64,000 nt of DNA, from contig NZ_AKJK01000044.1 in the NCBI RefSeq assembly GCF_000282375.1, positions 1 through 64,000 of the forward strand. The letters run 5' to 3'. Positions within the stretch are counted from its first letter, which is position 1. Every line of letters starts with the position of its first letter. Origin of the DNA: Pseudomonas sp. GM50 (lineage in GTDB: Bacteria; Pseudomonadota; Gammaproteobacteria; Pseudomonadales; Pseudomonadaceae). The translations under genes were made by a program, and so were the position numbers. The notes beneath the pieces are model-generated. The model did not search any database, had not been told where the DNA came from, and worked only from the letters and a program-made list of their open reading frames with translations. Below, piece after piece: positions 7,951 to 16,557 of the stretch.

Positions 7951-9387
7951 ATGAATCTGAACGAATATGCAACCTACGACGGGATCGGCCTCGCGCAATT
8001 GGTGGCGACTGGCGAAGTCACGTCGGCTGAACTGGCGGAGCTGGCCATTGCCGCCGTGCAACAGGTCAACCCGCAAATCAACGCGGTCATTGAACACTGG
8101 TCGCCCACTGTCACCGAGGGCGCTGGGCCGCTGGCCGGTGTGCCCTTCCTGATCAAGGACCTGGCGATTACCTCGGCCGGCCGCCGCGTTGAGCTGGGCA
8201 GTCGATTGGCCCAAGGCTTGGTGGCCGAGTCGGATTCGTACCTGATGCAACGCTTCAACGCCGCCGGCCTCGCCACTCTCGGGCGCACCACCACCCCGGA
8301 AATGGCCTTTAGCACCGAGACTGAATCCGTGCTCCAGGGCCCGACCCGCAACCCGTGGGACACTCGGCTGTCGGCCGGCGGATCGAGCGGTGGTTCGGGT
8401 GCCGCGGTCGCTGCCGGCATCGTGCCGATTGCGCATGCCACTGACGCAGCGGGTTCGATCCGCGTACCGGCATCTTACAATGGGCTGGTCGGGCTGAAAC
8501 CGACGCGCGGCAGAGCCTCGAACGGCCCGGCGCTCGATGAGGTATTTGCCGGTTTCGGTGTACAACTCGGTCTGTCGAGAACCGTCCGCGACAGCGCGGC
8601 GTTGATGGACATCGTCCAGGGCTATGCGCCGGGCGATCCTTACTACACCGCCGCACCGGCCGAAGGTTTTCTGGCGCAGGCGGGACGCGATCCGGGACGA
8701 TTGCGCATCGGCCTGCTCGACACACCGTGGAACGGCGCCGCACTGGATCCCGAGATTGCCGAGGCCACCTTGGCCGTGGCCCGCGAACTGGAAGCGCTCG
8801 GTCATCGCGTGGAACGAGTAACCGCACCACTCGGTACGTCGTGGGATTCATTCGTCCAGGCCAACGCCCACATCTGGTGTGCCACCCTCGTGCGCTGGAT
8901 CGACGGGCTCGCCGCCACCACTTCACGGCCCATCGACCTGAGCACCCTGGAGCCCGCCACCCTCGCCTGCTACGCGTACGGCCTACAGGCCCGCGCCGTG
9001 GAGTTCGCCGGCGCGCTGCAAGTGCGCAACCTCATCGCCCGCAGCGTGGCCGGTTGGTTCGACGACTTCGACGTACTGCTGACGCCGACCCTGCCGCGCC
9101 TGCCCCACGCCCTCGACACCTACAGCCGTGGAGCGCAAACCATGGACGGTTTGCAATGGACAGCGCGGGTCTTCGAGCACTCACCGTTCACGCCGGTATT
9201 CAATGTGGCGGGGACGCCGGCGATGTCGTTGCCGCTGGCCATGTCCCGCCAGCAAGGTTTGCCCATCGGCCTGCAATTTGCCGCACGATTCGGGGCTGAG
9301 GAGGTGTTGTTGCGGTTGGCGGGGCAGTTGGAACAGGCGCTGCCGTGGAATGAGCGCAAGCCGCAGGTTTGGGTCGGCGATAACTGA
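7951..9387 (+). CDS. Amidase signature family hydrolase
   Basis: 478 residues of the amidase-signature fold. The catalytic lysine is Lys69 in PFLIKD; the glycine/serine loop SAGGSSGGSG (141-150) holds the cis-serine; the nucleophile is Ser169 in DAAGSIRVPA. The usual GTDTGGSIR is here ATDAAGSIR, a mild variant. The family hydrolyses amides to carboxylate and ammonia in the cytoplasm; the substrate is not readable. GGAGA sits 8 bases before ATG 7951. No GatB or GatC gene is near, so this is not the tRNA amidotransferase subunit. Confidence 0.88.
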   Translation: MNLNEYATYDGIGLAQLVATGEVTSAELAELAIAAVQQVNPQINAVIEHWSPTVTEGAGPLAGVPFLIKDLAITSAGRRVELGSRLAQGLVAESDSYLMQRFNAAGLATLGRTTTPEMAFSTETESVLQGPTRNPWDTRLSAGGSSGGSGAAVAAGIVPIAHATDAAGSIRVPASYNGLVGLKPTRGRASNGPALDEVFAGFGVQLGLSRTVRDSAALMDIVQGYAPGDPYYTAAPAEGFLAQAGRDPGRLRIGLLDTPWNGAALDPEIAEATLAVARELEALGHRVERVTAPLGTSWDSFVQANAHIWCATLVRWIDGLAATTSRPIDLSTLEPATLACYAYGLQARAVEFAGALQVRNLIARSVAGWFDDFDVLLTPTLPRLPHALDTYSRGAQTMDGLQWTARVFEHSPFTPVFNVAGTPAMSLPLAMSRQQGLPIGLQFAARFGAEEVLLRLAGQLEQALPWNERKPQVWVGDN

Positions 9388-9484
9388 GTCGATGCCCCGA
9401 CAACGACAGGGGTGGCGGCTGGAGATGTCGATTAAACATTGTCTGTTTATCGGTCTTACTGTGGGTTTTGTAGTGGATGGGACG

Positions 9485-9563
9485 GCCTCTTCGCGAGCAA
9501 GCCCGCTTGTGTCTTGCGCAGGAATTAGACTGAGGGTGAGAGCGGGCTTGCTCGCGAAGAGGC
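9485..9563. repeat. REPIN, second copy
   Basis: Inverted 23-bp arms at 9485-9507 and 9541-9563 matching those at 6768-6868, with a different, shorter spacer. Flanking bases are also shared with the first copy: GGATGGG before it and AAGAACAC after it. It follows the amidase gene, so the LysR/amidase unit is bracketed by two REPINs. Confidence 0.8.
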
Positions 9564-9645
9564 CCGCAAGAACACGCTCAAAAAGGCAATCCGATATACG
9601 CAGTCTGTTTGCCAATGCCAGTCAGTTAACAGCCGACGCACTCCC

Positions 9646-9787
9646 TGTAGCAGCTGGCGAAGCCTGCGTTCGGCTGCGAAGCAGTCGTAAAATCAGGCAA
9701 CCGGTTCTTTCAGGTGGGACCGTGTACACCGATTGCGAGGACTTCGTCCTCGAACGCAGCCTCGCGGGCTCGGCAGCTGCTACAGAT
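9646..9787. repeat. Dispersed palindromic repeat
   Basis: Starts CTGTAGCAGCTGGCGAAGCC and closes with the inverted GGCAGCTGCTACAG; internally GCGTTCGGCTGCGAAGCAG faces CTCGAACGCAGCCTCG. It is a known type of Pseudomonas intergenic palindrome. A copy of the 18-bp MITE end (CAATGCCAGTCAGTTAAC) lies just before it at 9613-9630. The rest of the 566-base gap 9388-9953 holds no gene that I can see. Confidence 0.6.
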
Positions 9788-9840
9788 TGGATAAAGCCTG
9801 CTGGTCAGCTTTGATTTGTCTTGCTCCAGTGAGTAGCTAA

Positions 9841-9863
9841 TAGTCTCAGCACTGCTGAGACTA
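9841..9863. terminator. Hairpin with 11-bp perfect stem
   Basis: TAGTCTCAGCA and its complement TGCTGAGACTA are separated by a single C. It stands immediately before a 30-bp copy of the magF 3' end (9870-9899) and resembles the hairpin that follows magF at 14093-14107 (core CAGCAC[CT]GCTG), so it may be the relic of the magF terminator. There is no run of T beside it. Confidence 0.5.
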
Positions 9864-9869
9864 TTGCAT

Positions 9870-9899
9870 TCACGGATAACTAAACCCCTTAACCAACGT
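9870..9899. repeat. 30-bp copy of the magF 3' end (left flank of 9.9-14.1 kb block)
   Basis: Matches 14118-14147 at 29 of 30 positions (R at one base) in the same orientation. In 14118-14147 these bases encode the last residues of MagF (LVKGFSYP and stop). Upstream codons of the gene are not present here, so it is a fragment, not a second gene. Confidence 0.75.
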
Positions 9900-9953
9900 G
9901 CTTGAAGTTGATCAGACGCAACTGCGTGTCGGTACTGTTATTGAAACCAGTCC

Positions 9954-12110
9954 TTATTCTCCTTTCTGCACAAGATTGCCGTCGGCGTCATAGACCAGAT
10001 ACTCGTCAGGATTGCTCGGATCATTCACGTAGTAACGGGCTTCGTTGCTGTTATCAGGGACTTTCAGGCTGGTGTAGGAACCGAGTTTCTTGACCTGTTT
10101 GTTGTTTTGACTGATCAACACCAGTCCACTACCACCGCCGGCCGGGACGGCGGCTGCGTAGCGGGTTTGGAAAGAGTTGATCCTGTTGTACTCCAGAGGA
10201 ATCTGCAACGTGCCGCTCAGGTCGATGGCTCCATAGCTGTGATCACGCCCGACCACCGCCATGCCGTTGGAAAACGGCTCCACCTCGTCATACGGTAACT
10301 TGATGGGTAGCAGCGTCCCCTGGCGGTTGATAAAAGCAAATTTCTTACTTTTAGCGTCTTGCACCAGCAGCGGCTGCTCGCCGAAAAACCGACCTATCAC
10401 GTTGTAACCCTGGAGGTTGATCCGTTTACCTTCCAGGTCGAAAACGTCCTGACGACTCCGATCGGCTGAGTGGGTGTAGAGGTAACCACCGCTTTGCTCG
10501 ATGTCAGAGAACTGTGGTGGCAAAATCTCCTTGCCGGCCAAGGTATAGGCGCCGTAGTAGCCCTCCATGGCATAGGTTTTTTTGCCAAGACGGGCGATGA
10601 ACACGTTGCCGGTCACGGTGGGGTTGACGAACTTCATCGGCAACGTGAAACGGTGATTCCTGGCGTCGTAGAGCCCATAAGGTCCGTTGGTTTCACGCTC
10701 CACCAGCAGCAGGCCATCGTCCAATGTCTGCGTTATGTTTTCGAACGGCAGGTAGACGAGTTTATTGCTGGCGGCGGGAAAATAGGCGAGTTGGCTCCGC
10801 AATTCCTGCATGTCAGATTGAGGGTCGCTGGATTTTTCTAGCGTAAACAACGTGTAGATATCCGCCACCACGCTATCTTGCAGCTCTACCCAACGTGGTT
10901 TGATCAACCACTGTCCGGCCTGATCGATGAAGCCGTAGTGATCGGATTTCCGGTCGCGGGCGATGTAGCGTGTCTGCTCTGCAAGAACGTTGTGTACCTC
11001 GTTGATAACGGCGGTATTGTCTTCCATCGGATCAAGCACATGAATGACGATACGTTGCGGCGTGGCCTCGAACTGGTAGTCGGCCTCGGTGTTTTTCAGC
11101 GGCCCCGCCTGAGTGGAAAGATTACTGACCAAATGCTCCAGCCGTTGTTGCACAGCCTGACTGGTCTTGAACTGATCGAGATCATCCTTGGTCTGCAGCA
11201 GGGCTTTGTAAAAGTCACGCATCGCCGCAATATCGCCGTCCGAGGGGAAGGAGCGGGTGTTGTTGCCATTGCTGTAAAGCGCCTTGCCCGAATCGGTCAA
11301 ACCCTGCACCACGAAGGTCGACATCTTGGGCGTACTCAGCCGCAGTGAGGCGCTTGCGCCACTAAGGGCTGTGAGCTGAAAATTTTGGCCGTCGTCCAGG
11401 GTAACCTGCGGGTGATCCTTGTCCAGGACCACTTTTTTGAACGCCGGATAGCTGCGGTAAGCGATCGTCAGGCCGAGACTAGCCAAGGGCTTGTTGACCG
11501 ATAGTGCGATGGGTTCACGGGACGACACACTATCGTCCGACTCAACCTTGGACTGCACCTGTATATCGGCGAAGTCTTTCTCGCTGCCATCTCGAAAACG
11601 CAAACGCTGCGCACGGTACTGTTCGGCCACCGGCTCATCCGGCGTGGCGGCGCGCTTCCAGAGAGGATCAAGGCTGCTGGTGTCGAACCTCACTTCGGAA
11701 CCATCAGCAAACAGCGTCTGAACAAAACGCAGGTCCTGGATCGACGCCAGCGCAGTTTTCACCTGCGCACTGGTGAAAGGGACAAACAGCTCCTCGTATT
11801 GCAACTTCTGCTCGTCGGCGGGCTTGGTTCCCTCAACCGTCAGGCTAAATTCCGATTGAGTGACCAGCTCCAACGCGCTGAGGGTTTCACCGGTGTCGTG
11901 GATCAAGTAATTCAGACGCTTTTCCACGTCAGGCAGTGCCAGCGTGCCGATGTCCTCTACGCCGCCTTCGTTCATATCCTCGGCGGTGAAGCTTTCACTT
12001 GTCGACGCACTGCTCTGGCGACACAGGTAGTAGGACGTACAGCCCACCACTAACAGGGTCACGGTCAGTATCGACAACAATCTCAAACGAGGCGGGGTAA
12101 AGTTCATCAT
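9954..12110 (-). CDS. WG-repeat lipoprotein
   Basis: 718 residues. The N-terminus LLSILTVTLLVVGC gives a plausible lipobox with Cys24. The C-terminal half carries WG-type beta repeats (for example HYGFIDQAGQWLIKPRW, GPYGLYDARNHRFTLP, KFAFINRQGTLLPIKLPYDE and SYGAIDLSGTLQIPLEYNRI). WG-repeat proteins are usually surface or periplasmic binding scaffolds of unknown function. The start at ATG 12110 (or 12107) is chosen since an upstream TTG overlaps the transpeptidase gene. It is last in a minus-strand run with the transpeptidase and two SPFH genes. Confidence 0.75.
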   Translation of the reverse strand: MMNFTPPRLRLLSILTVTLLVVGCTSYYLCRQSSASTSESFTAEDMNEGGVEDIGTLALPDVEKRLNYLIHDTGETLSALELVTQSEFSLTVEGTKPADEQKLQYEELFVPFTSAQVKTALASIQDLRFVQTLFADGSEVRFDTSSLDPLWKRAATPDEPVAEQYRAQRLRFRDGSEKDFADIQVQSKVESDDSVSSREPIALSVNKPLASLGLTIAYRSYPAFKKVVLDKDHPQVTLDDGQNFQLTALSGASASLRLSTPKMSTFVVQGLTDSGKALYSNGNNTRSFPSDGDIAAMRDFYKALLQTKDDLDQFKTSQAVQQRLEHLVSNLSTQAGPLKNTEADYQFEATPQRIVIHVLDPMEDNTAVINEVHNVLAEQTRYIARDRKSDHYGFIDQAGQWLIKPRWVELQDSVVADIYTLFTLEKSSDPQSDMQELRSQLAYFPAASNKLVYLPFENITQTLDDGLLLVERETNGPYGLYDARNHRFTLPMKFVNPTVTGNVFIARLGKKTYAMEGYYGAYTLAGKEILPPQFSDIEQSGGYLYTHSADRSRQDVFDLEGKRINLQGYNVIGRFFGEQPLLVQDAKSKKFAFINRQGTLLPIKLPYDEVEPFSNGMAVVGRDHSYGAIDLSGTLQIPLEYNRINSFQTRYAAAVPAGGGSGLVLISQNNKQVKKLGSYTSLKVPDNSNEARYYVNDPSNPDEYLVYDADGNLVQKGE

Positions 12111-12150
12111 GGCTTCAGTAGTTAAAGGGCTGGAAAGTGCAGGCAGCGTC

Positions 12151-12696
12151 CTATCTGATTTCAATCGGCGTCCTGTCAGGCACCAACATCCAGATTTTTC
12201 GCATTTCGCTATTAGTTACAGCGATACAACCATCAGTCCAGTCCCACAGATGATGAAGCGGTTCAAGCCACGCCCATCCATTGGGTAGACCATGAATCAT
12301 GATGTTACCGCCTGGCAAATACCCGTTATGGCGAGCAGCGGCTTCGTCTGCCGGATTCGGATATGAAATGTGCAAGCTAAGGTACGCCATTGATTTTGGA
12401 TTGCGCCAATCGATGAAATAACGTCCCTCAGGCGTTTTCTCGTCCCCTTCTCGTTGCTTTGCGCCGTCATTCGCGGCAGCTCCAAGCGCTATGCGATATT
12501 CGGCCAGTACCACACCCTCGCGCCATAAAAACATCCGCCTTTCTTGTTTATTGACGGTTATCAAGTCAGCCTGTTTGTTTGGTTGAACTAGCTCCAGGAT
12601 TGGAGCTGGACCTCCGCCCAAGCGGCCCATGACTGCCGTATACCCAAATGCCGCTATTAGTAGAAACAGCCCAGAAAGAGCCAAGCGCTTTAGCAT
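12151..12696 (-). CDS. L,D-transpeptidase (YkuD) family protein
   Basis: 181 residues with one N-terminal hydrophobic segment (about 5-23) and a YkuD domain. The histidine is His135 in IMIHGLPNG and the catalytic cysteine Cys157 in WTDGCIAVTN. The usual SHGC is TDGC, a variant typical of one YkuD subgroup with GCIAVTN. It would form or edit 3-3 crosslinks or attach proteins to peptidoglycan in the periplasm. AAAGGA lies before ATG 12696. The WG-repeat lipoprotein gene follows at 40 bases, so the two may work together. Confidence 0.83.
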   Translation of the reverse strand: MLKRLALSGLFLLIAAFGYTAVMGRLGGGPAPILELVQPNKQADLITVNKQERRMFLWREGVVLAEYRIALGAAANDGAKQREGDEKTPEGRYFIDWRNPKSMAYLSLHISYPNPADEAAARHNGYLPGGNIMIHGLPNGWAWLEPLHHLWDWTDGCIAVTNSEMRKIWMLVPDRTPIEIR

Positions 12697-12800
12697 GTTC
12701 AATCCTTTCAAGAAACAGCGGTGATCAGCCCGGTTATTGGTGCCCTTCTCTGCCTTTTGGATAAAAGACTGATTCAGAAAAAAGCTAAACTTGAATCAAC

Positions 12801-13397
12801 TTATCTCCTCACCGCTTCGGGCGCCGCTGCCTCGACGGCGGCTTCTTCGGAAGAAGCTGATCGATCCAGATCGGCTAACATTAGCTTTTCAAAATTCACG
12901 CTATCAATGATGACCAGCTCGCCTGCCGCCACCTTAATTGCAGCGGAAGTATCTTTTATAAACCGATCAGGAGTGTCGAACATCTGAATACCTTTATAGC
13001 GCGACATAACAAGCCCGATCTGCCCAGTCACCCGAGGCTTTATCAGTGCCAGCTCGACCGATTGAATATCGTTGTACCGCGTGTATATATCCGCAACTTT
13101 ATCCGGCGCCACATGCCACGCAACTGATACATCAGCATTAAACCCATGAAGATCCGACGTGTAGCCATGGACGCCTGCAATGTGCAAAATATTATTCTGA
13201 CTTGAAATCCGAAACACTTTATCGATAACCGGAAGCTTCCAGCCCAGCCCAGGGCCTACTTCAGAAAAAATCTTGCCATTACGCAAAACCAGGCCTAGTT
13301 CTCTTTCGTTGACCGTATAAAAAGAGAAACTTGCAAATAGACACACCGCCAACAACCCGCCTAACCATGAACCTATCAAACAAACCGTACGACGCAT
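12801..13397 (-). CDS. Minimal SPFH/band 7 membrane protein
   Basis: 198 residues. A hydrophobic segment near the N-terminus (about 5-25) leads into a band 7 domain: TVNERELGLVLRNGKIFSEVGPGLGWKLPVIDKV, then VSVAWHVAPDKVADIY. The long coiled-coil C-terminus of flotillin, HflK or HflC is absent; the tail is a short alanine/glutamate-rich stretch. ATG 13397 has AAGAGG upstream. It is a paralogue of the gene that precedes it, 50 bases away. SPFH proteins assemble membrane microdomains or cages around proteases; no protease gene is adjacent. Confidence 0.78.
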   Translation of the reverse strand: MRRTVCLIGSWLGGLLAVCLFASFSFYTVNERELGLVLRNGKIFSEVGPGLGWKLPVIDKVFRISSQNNILHIAGVHGYTSDLHGFNADVSVAWHVAPDKVADIYTRYNDIQSVELALIKPRVTGQIGLVMSRYKGIQMFDTPDRFIKDTSAAIKVAAGELVIIDSVNFEKLMLADLDRSASSEEAAVEAAAPEAVRR

Positions 13398-13447
13398 TTT
13401 AATAGCCTCTTGATTTTTTGCTTTTGCGGCTTGCATATAACGGCACC

Positions 13448-13993
13448 CTATTCAATATGCATGCTTTTCATATGCACGCTTCCAATATCGATGCTTTCAA
13501 TGATGACAGGCCCGTCAATAGCAGTCCTGATCGCAGTAGAAAAACTGCGAATGAACGCCTCTCGATTTTTCAGTGCCTGTTCTGTACTGTACTGAGACAC
13601 TATTAATCTGGCTTGTTCTGTAACCTTAGGTATAAGCAAGACATTTTCGACAGCTTCAAGAGTGGTGTACTTTTTATACATCTTTAAAACCTCGCCTGGC
13701 GCGACACGCCAAACAATAGAAACCTCCAACTCCATCAAATCAAAATCTTCAGTTCTTGCTTGAAACCCTTCCCAATAGGCGAGATTGTTTTGCATTGAAA
13801 TACTTGTCACTTTATCCACAAACGGAATCTTCCAACCCCACCCAGGTTGTGCCTCAGCAACAAATTTGCCGTTACGCAGGACTACGCCGCGATCTTGTTC
13901 GTTGATGGTATAAAATGACTCGCTGGCGACAAAACACACAACTATAGCCGCAAACAACAAAAAAACGATTCGCTTGACGCAACCATATTTCAT
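13448..13993 (-). CDS. Minimal SPFH/band 7 membrane protein, paralogue
   Basis: 181 residues, similar throughout to the next gene: one N-terminal membrane segment, then YTINEQDRGVVLRNGKFVAE, PGWGWKIPFVDKVTSISMQ and VSIVWRVAPGEVLKMYKKY. It ends directly after the band 7 fold with no coiled coil. First gene of the four-gene minus-strand block; base composition is AT-richer than in the mag genes beside it. The start 13993 has only a weak binding site. Confidence 0.77.
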   Translation of the reverse strand: MKYGCVKRIVFLLFAAIVVCFVASESFYTINEQDRGVVLRNGKFVAEAQPGWGWKIPFVDKVTSISMQNNLAYWEGFQARTEDFDLMELEVSIVWRVAPGEVLKMYKKYTTLEAVENVLLIPKVTEQARLIVSQYSTEQALKNREAFIRSFSTAIRTAIDGPVIIESIDIGSVHMKSMHIE

Positions 13994-14049
13994 CACCACG
14001 TCCCACCCTGCACTTAGTTGCGAACAGCACGACATTGCTGACTAATTTA

Positions 14050-14076
14050 ATTTGTCGCAGCACCGCTGCGACAAAT
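14050..14076. terminator. Hairpin between SPFH gene and magF
   Basis: An 11-bp perfect stem (ATTTGTCGCAG with CTGCGACAAAT) and a 5-base loop. A second, weaker hairpin with the same CAGCACCGCTG core follows at 14090-14109, next to the magF stop codon. Together they probably end the mag transcript. Confidence 0.55.
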
Positions 14077-14117
14077 GCCAAACCCAGCGTGTCAGCACCG
14101 CTGTCACAATTACCCCC

Positions 14118-14933
14118 TCACGGATAACTAAACCCCTTGACCAACGTCAACTCCCCCACCGCCCGCATCGGCACCAGGAACGTCTCCATCTTCTCGTTCG
14201 GCGTCCCCTCCTCCGTAATCACCGTGATCTGCGCAGTGGTCAGGGGCTGAACAGCCTCTTCCTGCCCCTCTTCATCACTGCGATACCCGCCACCGTAGTA
14301 GTTCACGTACACCAGGTATTGCCCCTTGATCGGCGCTGGCATGGCGAAGATTTCCGGGCCGTAGCCGGTGGTGACGTCGACGTCGAGTGCGCCGCCGTTG
14401 GCTGCGACGCGGTCGCCGTACCAGATGTGGCCACCGTCAGGTGTGACGACGTGCAGGTCGAGGTCGGTGCCGTCGCTGTCCCAGGCCAGCAATACTCGCA
14501 ACTTGGCCGGGGTGGCGCCGCCGCTGGCATTGAGGAACTGCGTGCGATGGCGTTGTTGGCCATCGGAGCTGCGGACTTCAACGCTGTTGCTGCCGTTGGG
14601 GAATGAGAACGGGCGATCGTAGCGGCCGGCGGGGTCGATTTTCAGCGGCATGCTGACGCCGTTGACGATCAGCTTGCCGGGTTCGTTGCTCTTGGGCACG
14701 GATTTGATCTGGCCAGTGATGCGAGCGGTATTGGCCTGCCCCACCGGTGTGTTGACCGAGGACGCCGGGTAATTAACCGTCTGACGAAAGTTTTCGCCTT
14801 CGCCTTCGGGCGCGCCTGTGCGCCAGCCGCCGACGGGCGTGTCGAGTTTGACCGCGCTGTCGGTGGCGAACGTGGTCGGCCATACGCAAAAGGAACAAAG
14901 GAACAGGAGAACCTGTGGGTAACGGAGTTTCAT
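14118..14933 (-). CDS. magF: MagF/YfaP-like DUF2135 periplasmic protein
   Basis: 271 residues with a Sec signal peptide (about residues 1-23) and a DUF2135 beta-sandwich: KLRVLLAWDSDGTDLDLHVV, TPDGGHIWYG, GYGPEIFAMP and KGQYLVYVNYYGG. E. coli YfaP is the homologue. In P. aeruginosa MagF is reported in an inner-membrane complex with MagA, MagB and MagD. It lies 3 bases after magE. It is a paralogue of magA at the other end of the operon. The function of DUF2135 is unknown; the DLDLHV segment resembles metal-binding loops, which is inference. Confidence 0.85.
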   Translation of the reverse strand: MKLRYPQVLLFLCSFCVWPTTFATDSAVKLDTPVGGWRTGAPEGEGENFRQTVNYPASSVNTPVGQANTARITGQIKSVPKSNEPGKLIVNGVSMPLKIDPAGRYDRPFSFPNGSNSVEVRSSDGQQRHRTQFLNASGGATPAKLRVLLAWDSDGTDLDLHVVTPDGGHIWYGDRVAANGGALDVDVTTGYGPEIFAMPAPIKGQYLVYVNYYGGGYRSDEEGQEEAVQPLTTAQITVITEEGTPNEKMETFLVPMRAVGELTLVKGFSYP

Positions 14934-14936
14934 GGC

Positions 14937-16556
14937 CTAATCCAGCAAGAGGTGGCGGGCGAGCCCTTCGATGTAGGTTTCATCCTGGCCGTTGGGGTGT
15001 GCTTCGAAGGCCAGGTGCAGGTATTCGTGGGTCAGGTCGAGGCGGTCTTGCAGCGACAGCACGCCGCGCACGTAAATGCGCTGGCGTTCGCGATCGACAA
15101 AAGGACGGCCGAAAGCCAGGCGGCAGACGGCGAAGGTGTTGACTTCGTTGTAACCAACTTCGCTTTCCAGCCGTGGTCGCCAGCCGCGGCGTTGTTTTTG
15201 CAGCCAGTCTTGCGCGGCGGGCAATGCATCGCAGGAAGCCACTGGATTGTCCCAGCGGCTGAGGCTGGCGCGTGGGTAAGCGTGCAGCAGGATGGCGTCA
15301 TAGCGTTGACCGGCATTGGCCTGTTCGACGGCTTGCAGCCAGGAGAGCTTGTCCGGCCCCGGTTGGTCGGAGTGATAGGTGACGTCGCTGCCGGCCAGGA
15401 CCAGGTCGCTGGTCCACGCAGCGATGTTGCGCGACTCGGTGGCGGCCGGGCGTGGGGCGACGCGCTGTCGGCTGCTGCTGTCGTCGATGCTCAGGCAGTC
15501 GCCGTTGCGCGTGGCGTTTTGCAGCAGGTAGGTGCGGATTGCGACGCTCAAGGCTTTGGCGGCTTCGGCGGGTTCCGGTCTGGCTTCGCGCTGCAAGACG
15601 CGGGCGACGTATTCTTCGCGGTCCAGGCGGGCGACGAGTTTGTCCTTGAGCAAGAACAACTCGCCGTCGCTATGGATATCAAGTTGATTGCCGTTGGCGA
15701 ACTCGACGCGATAGTCGCCTTGCAAAGGCCCGGGCGCTAACACGCGATCCCCCGACAGCACGCGTTTGAGCGGATAACGCGCGAACAGGCCGACCTCGAC
15801 GCACTTCCCCGCCTCGGCGGGCCATGACGAAGGCAACGACGTCGCCAGTGCCTGACCATAATTGCGCAAGACCATTTGACTGGTGCCGCGCCCACCGGCC
15901 CAGATCGGTGTGCCGTCTGCCGTCCAGCCAGCGAACCCACCCTGACGCGACGAGGGATCCTGATCCCCCAACCAGCTCCAGGTTTTCACCCGCAACCGGC
16001 CGCCAAGCTCACCGACGACATTGCCGTCAGCCGCATTCAGCACCACATCGAGCAACACTCGCCGCGCCTGATCCTGCGCGGGCATCACGGCCAAGACCTT
16101 CAACAACTCAGCCACCGAAACCCGGGTCTGCGGTTGCAACGACGGCAAGTCCAACAGCCACTTCGGTGCTTGTCTCGCCTGCCAATACTCGCGCCACTCA
16201 GCACCGGCGATGCCCAAGCGCGCAGGCTCGAAATACAAGCCGCAAGACTTCACCAACGCCTGATCGCGCTCAATCCTGCCGCCCGCCGTGCAGCAATAAA
16301 CCTCTTCCTTTGATTGCCCGCGACACTCATACGCCGGTTCACGCGCGCCGGTGTCCACCAGCCAGCCGTAGACAAACAGCTTCCACAAGCTACCCAGCGG
16401 CGTCTGCAGATCAGCAGGCAACGGCTCACGCGAGATCACCTGAGTCTGGCTCAACGCAAGCAATTCATCCTTGAAGCCCAGTCGCAACGGTTCGTCCTGC
16501 GCTGTCGCCAGCGCAGGGATCAAACACAACAACCACCAGACCAGACGCCGGGTCAT
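14937..16556 (-). CDS. magE: MagE/YfaQ-like DUF2300 protein: PBP-like plus SpoIID-like
   Basis: 539 residues with a signal peptide ending near ATAQ20. The N-terminal half reads like a degenerate penicillin-binding transpeptidase: GSLWK (Ser56-xx-Lys59), Cys-x-Gly at 78-80, SCG at 104-106 and VKTW (Lys191-Thr192) with a following GGFAGWTADG. The second half holds a SpoIID/LytB-like stretch (EEYVARVLQREA at 314-325, AKALSVAIRTYLL at 333-345) and then HEYLH (510-514) with Glu530, a zinc-protease-like motif. E. coli YfaQ is the homologue. ATG 16556 follows the magD stop by one base. The fold readings are mine; activity is not established. Confidence 0.8.
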   Translation of the reverse strand: MTRRLVWWLLCLIPALATAQDEPLRLGFKDELLALSQTQVISREPLPADLQTPLGSLWKLFVYGWLVDTGAREPAYECRGQSKEEVYCCTAGGRIERDQALVKSCGLYFEPARLGIAGAEWREYWQARQAPKWLLDLPSLQPQTRVSVAELLKVLAVMPAQDQARRVLLDVVLNAADGNVVGELGGRLRVKTWSWLGDQDPSSRQGGFAGWTADGTPIWAGGRGTSQMVLRNYGQALATSLPSSWPAEAGKCVEVGLFARYPLKRVLSGDRVLAPGPLQGDYRVEFANGNQLDIHSDGELFLLKDKLVARLDREEYVARVLQREARPEPAEAAKALSVAIRTYLLQNATRNGDCLSIDDSSSRQRVAPRPAATESRNIAAWTSDLVLAGSDVTYHSDQPGPDKLSWLQAVEQANAGQRYDAILLHAYPRASLSRWDNPVASCDALPAAQDWLQKQRRGWRPRLESEVGYNEVNTFAVCRLAFGRPFVDRERQRIYVRGVLSLQDRLDLTHEYLHLAFEAHPNGQDETYIEGLARHLLLD

Positions 16557-16557
16557 G

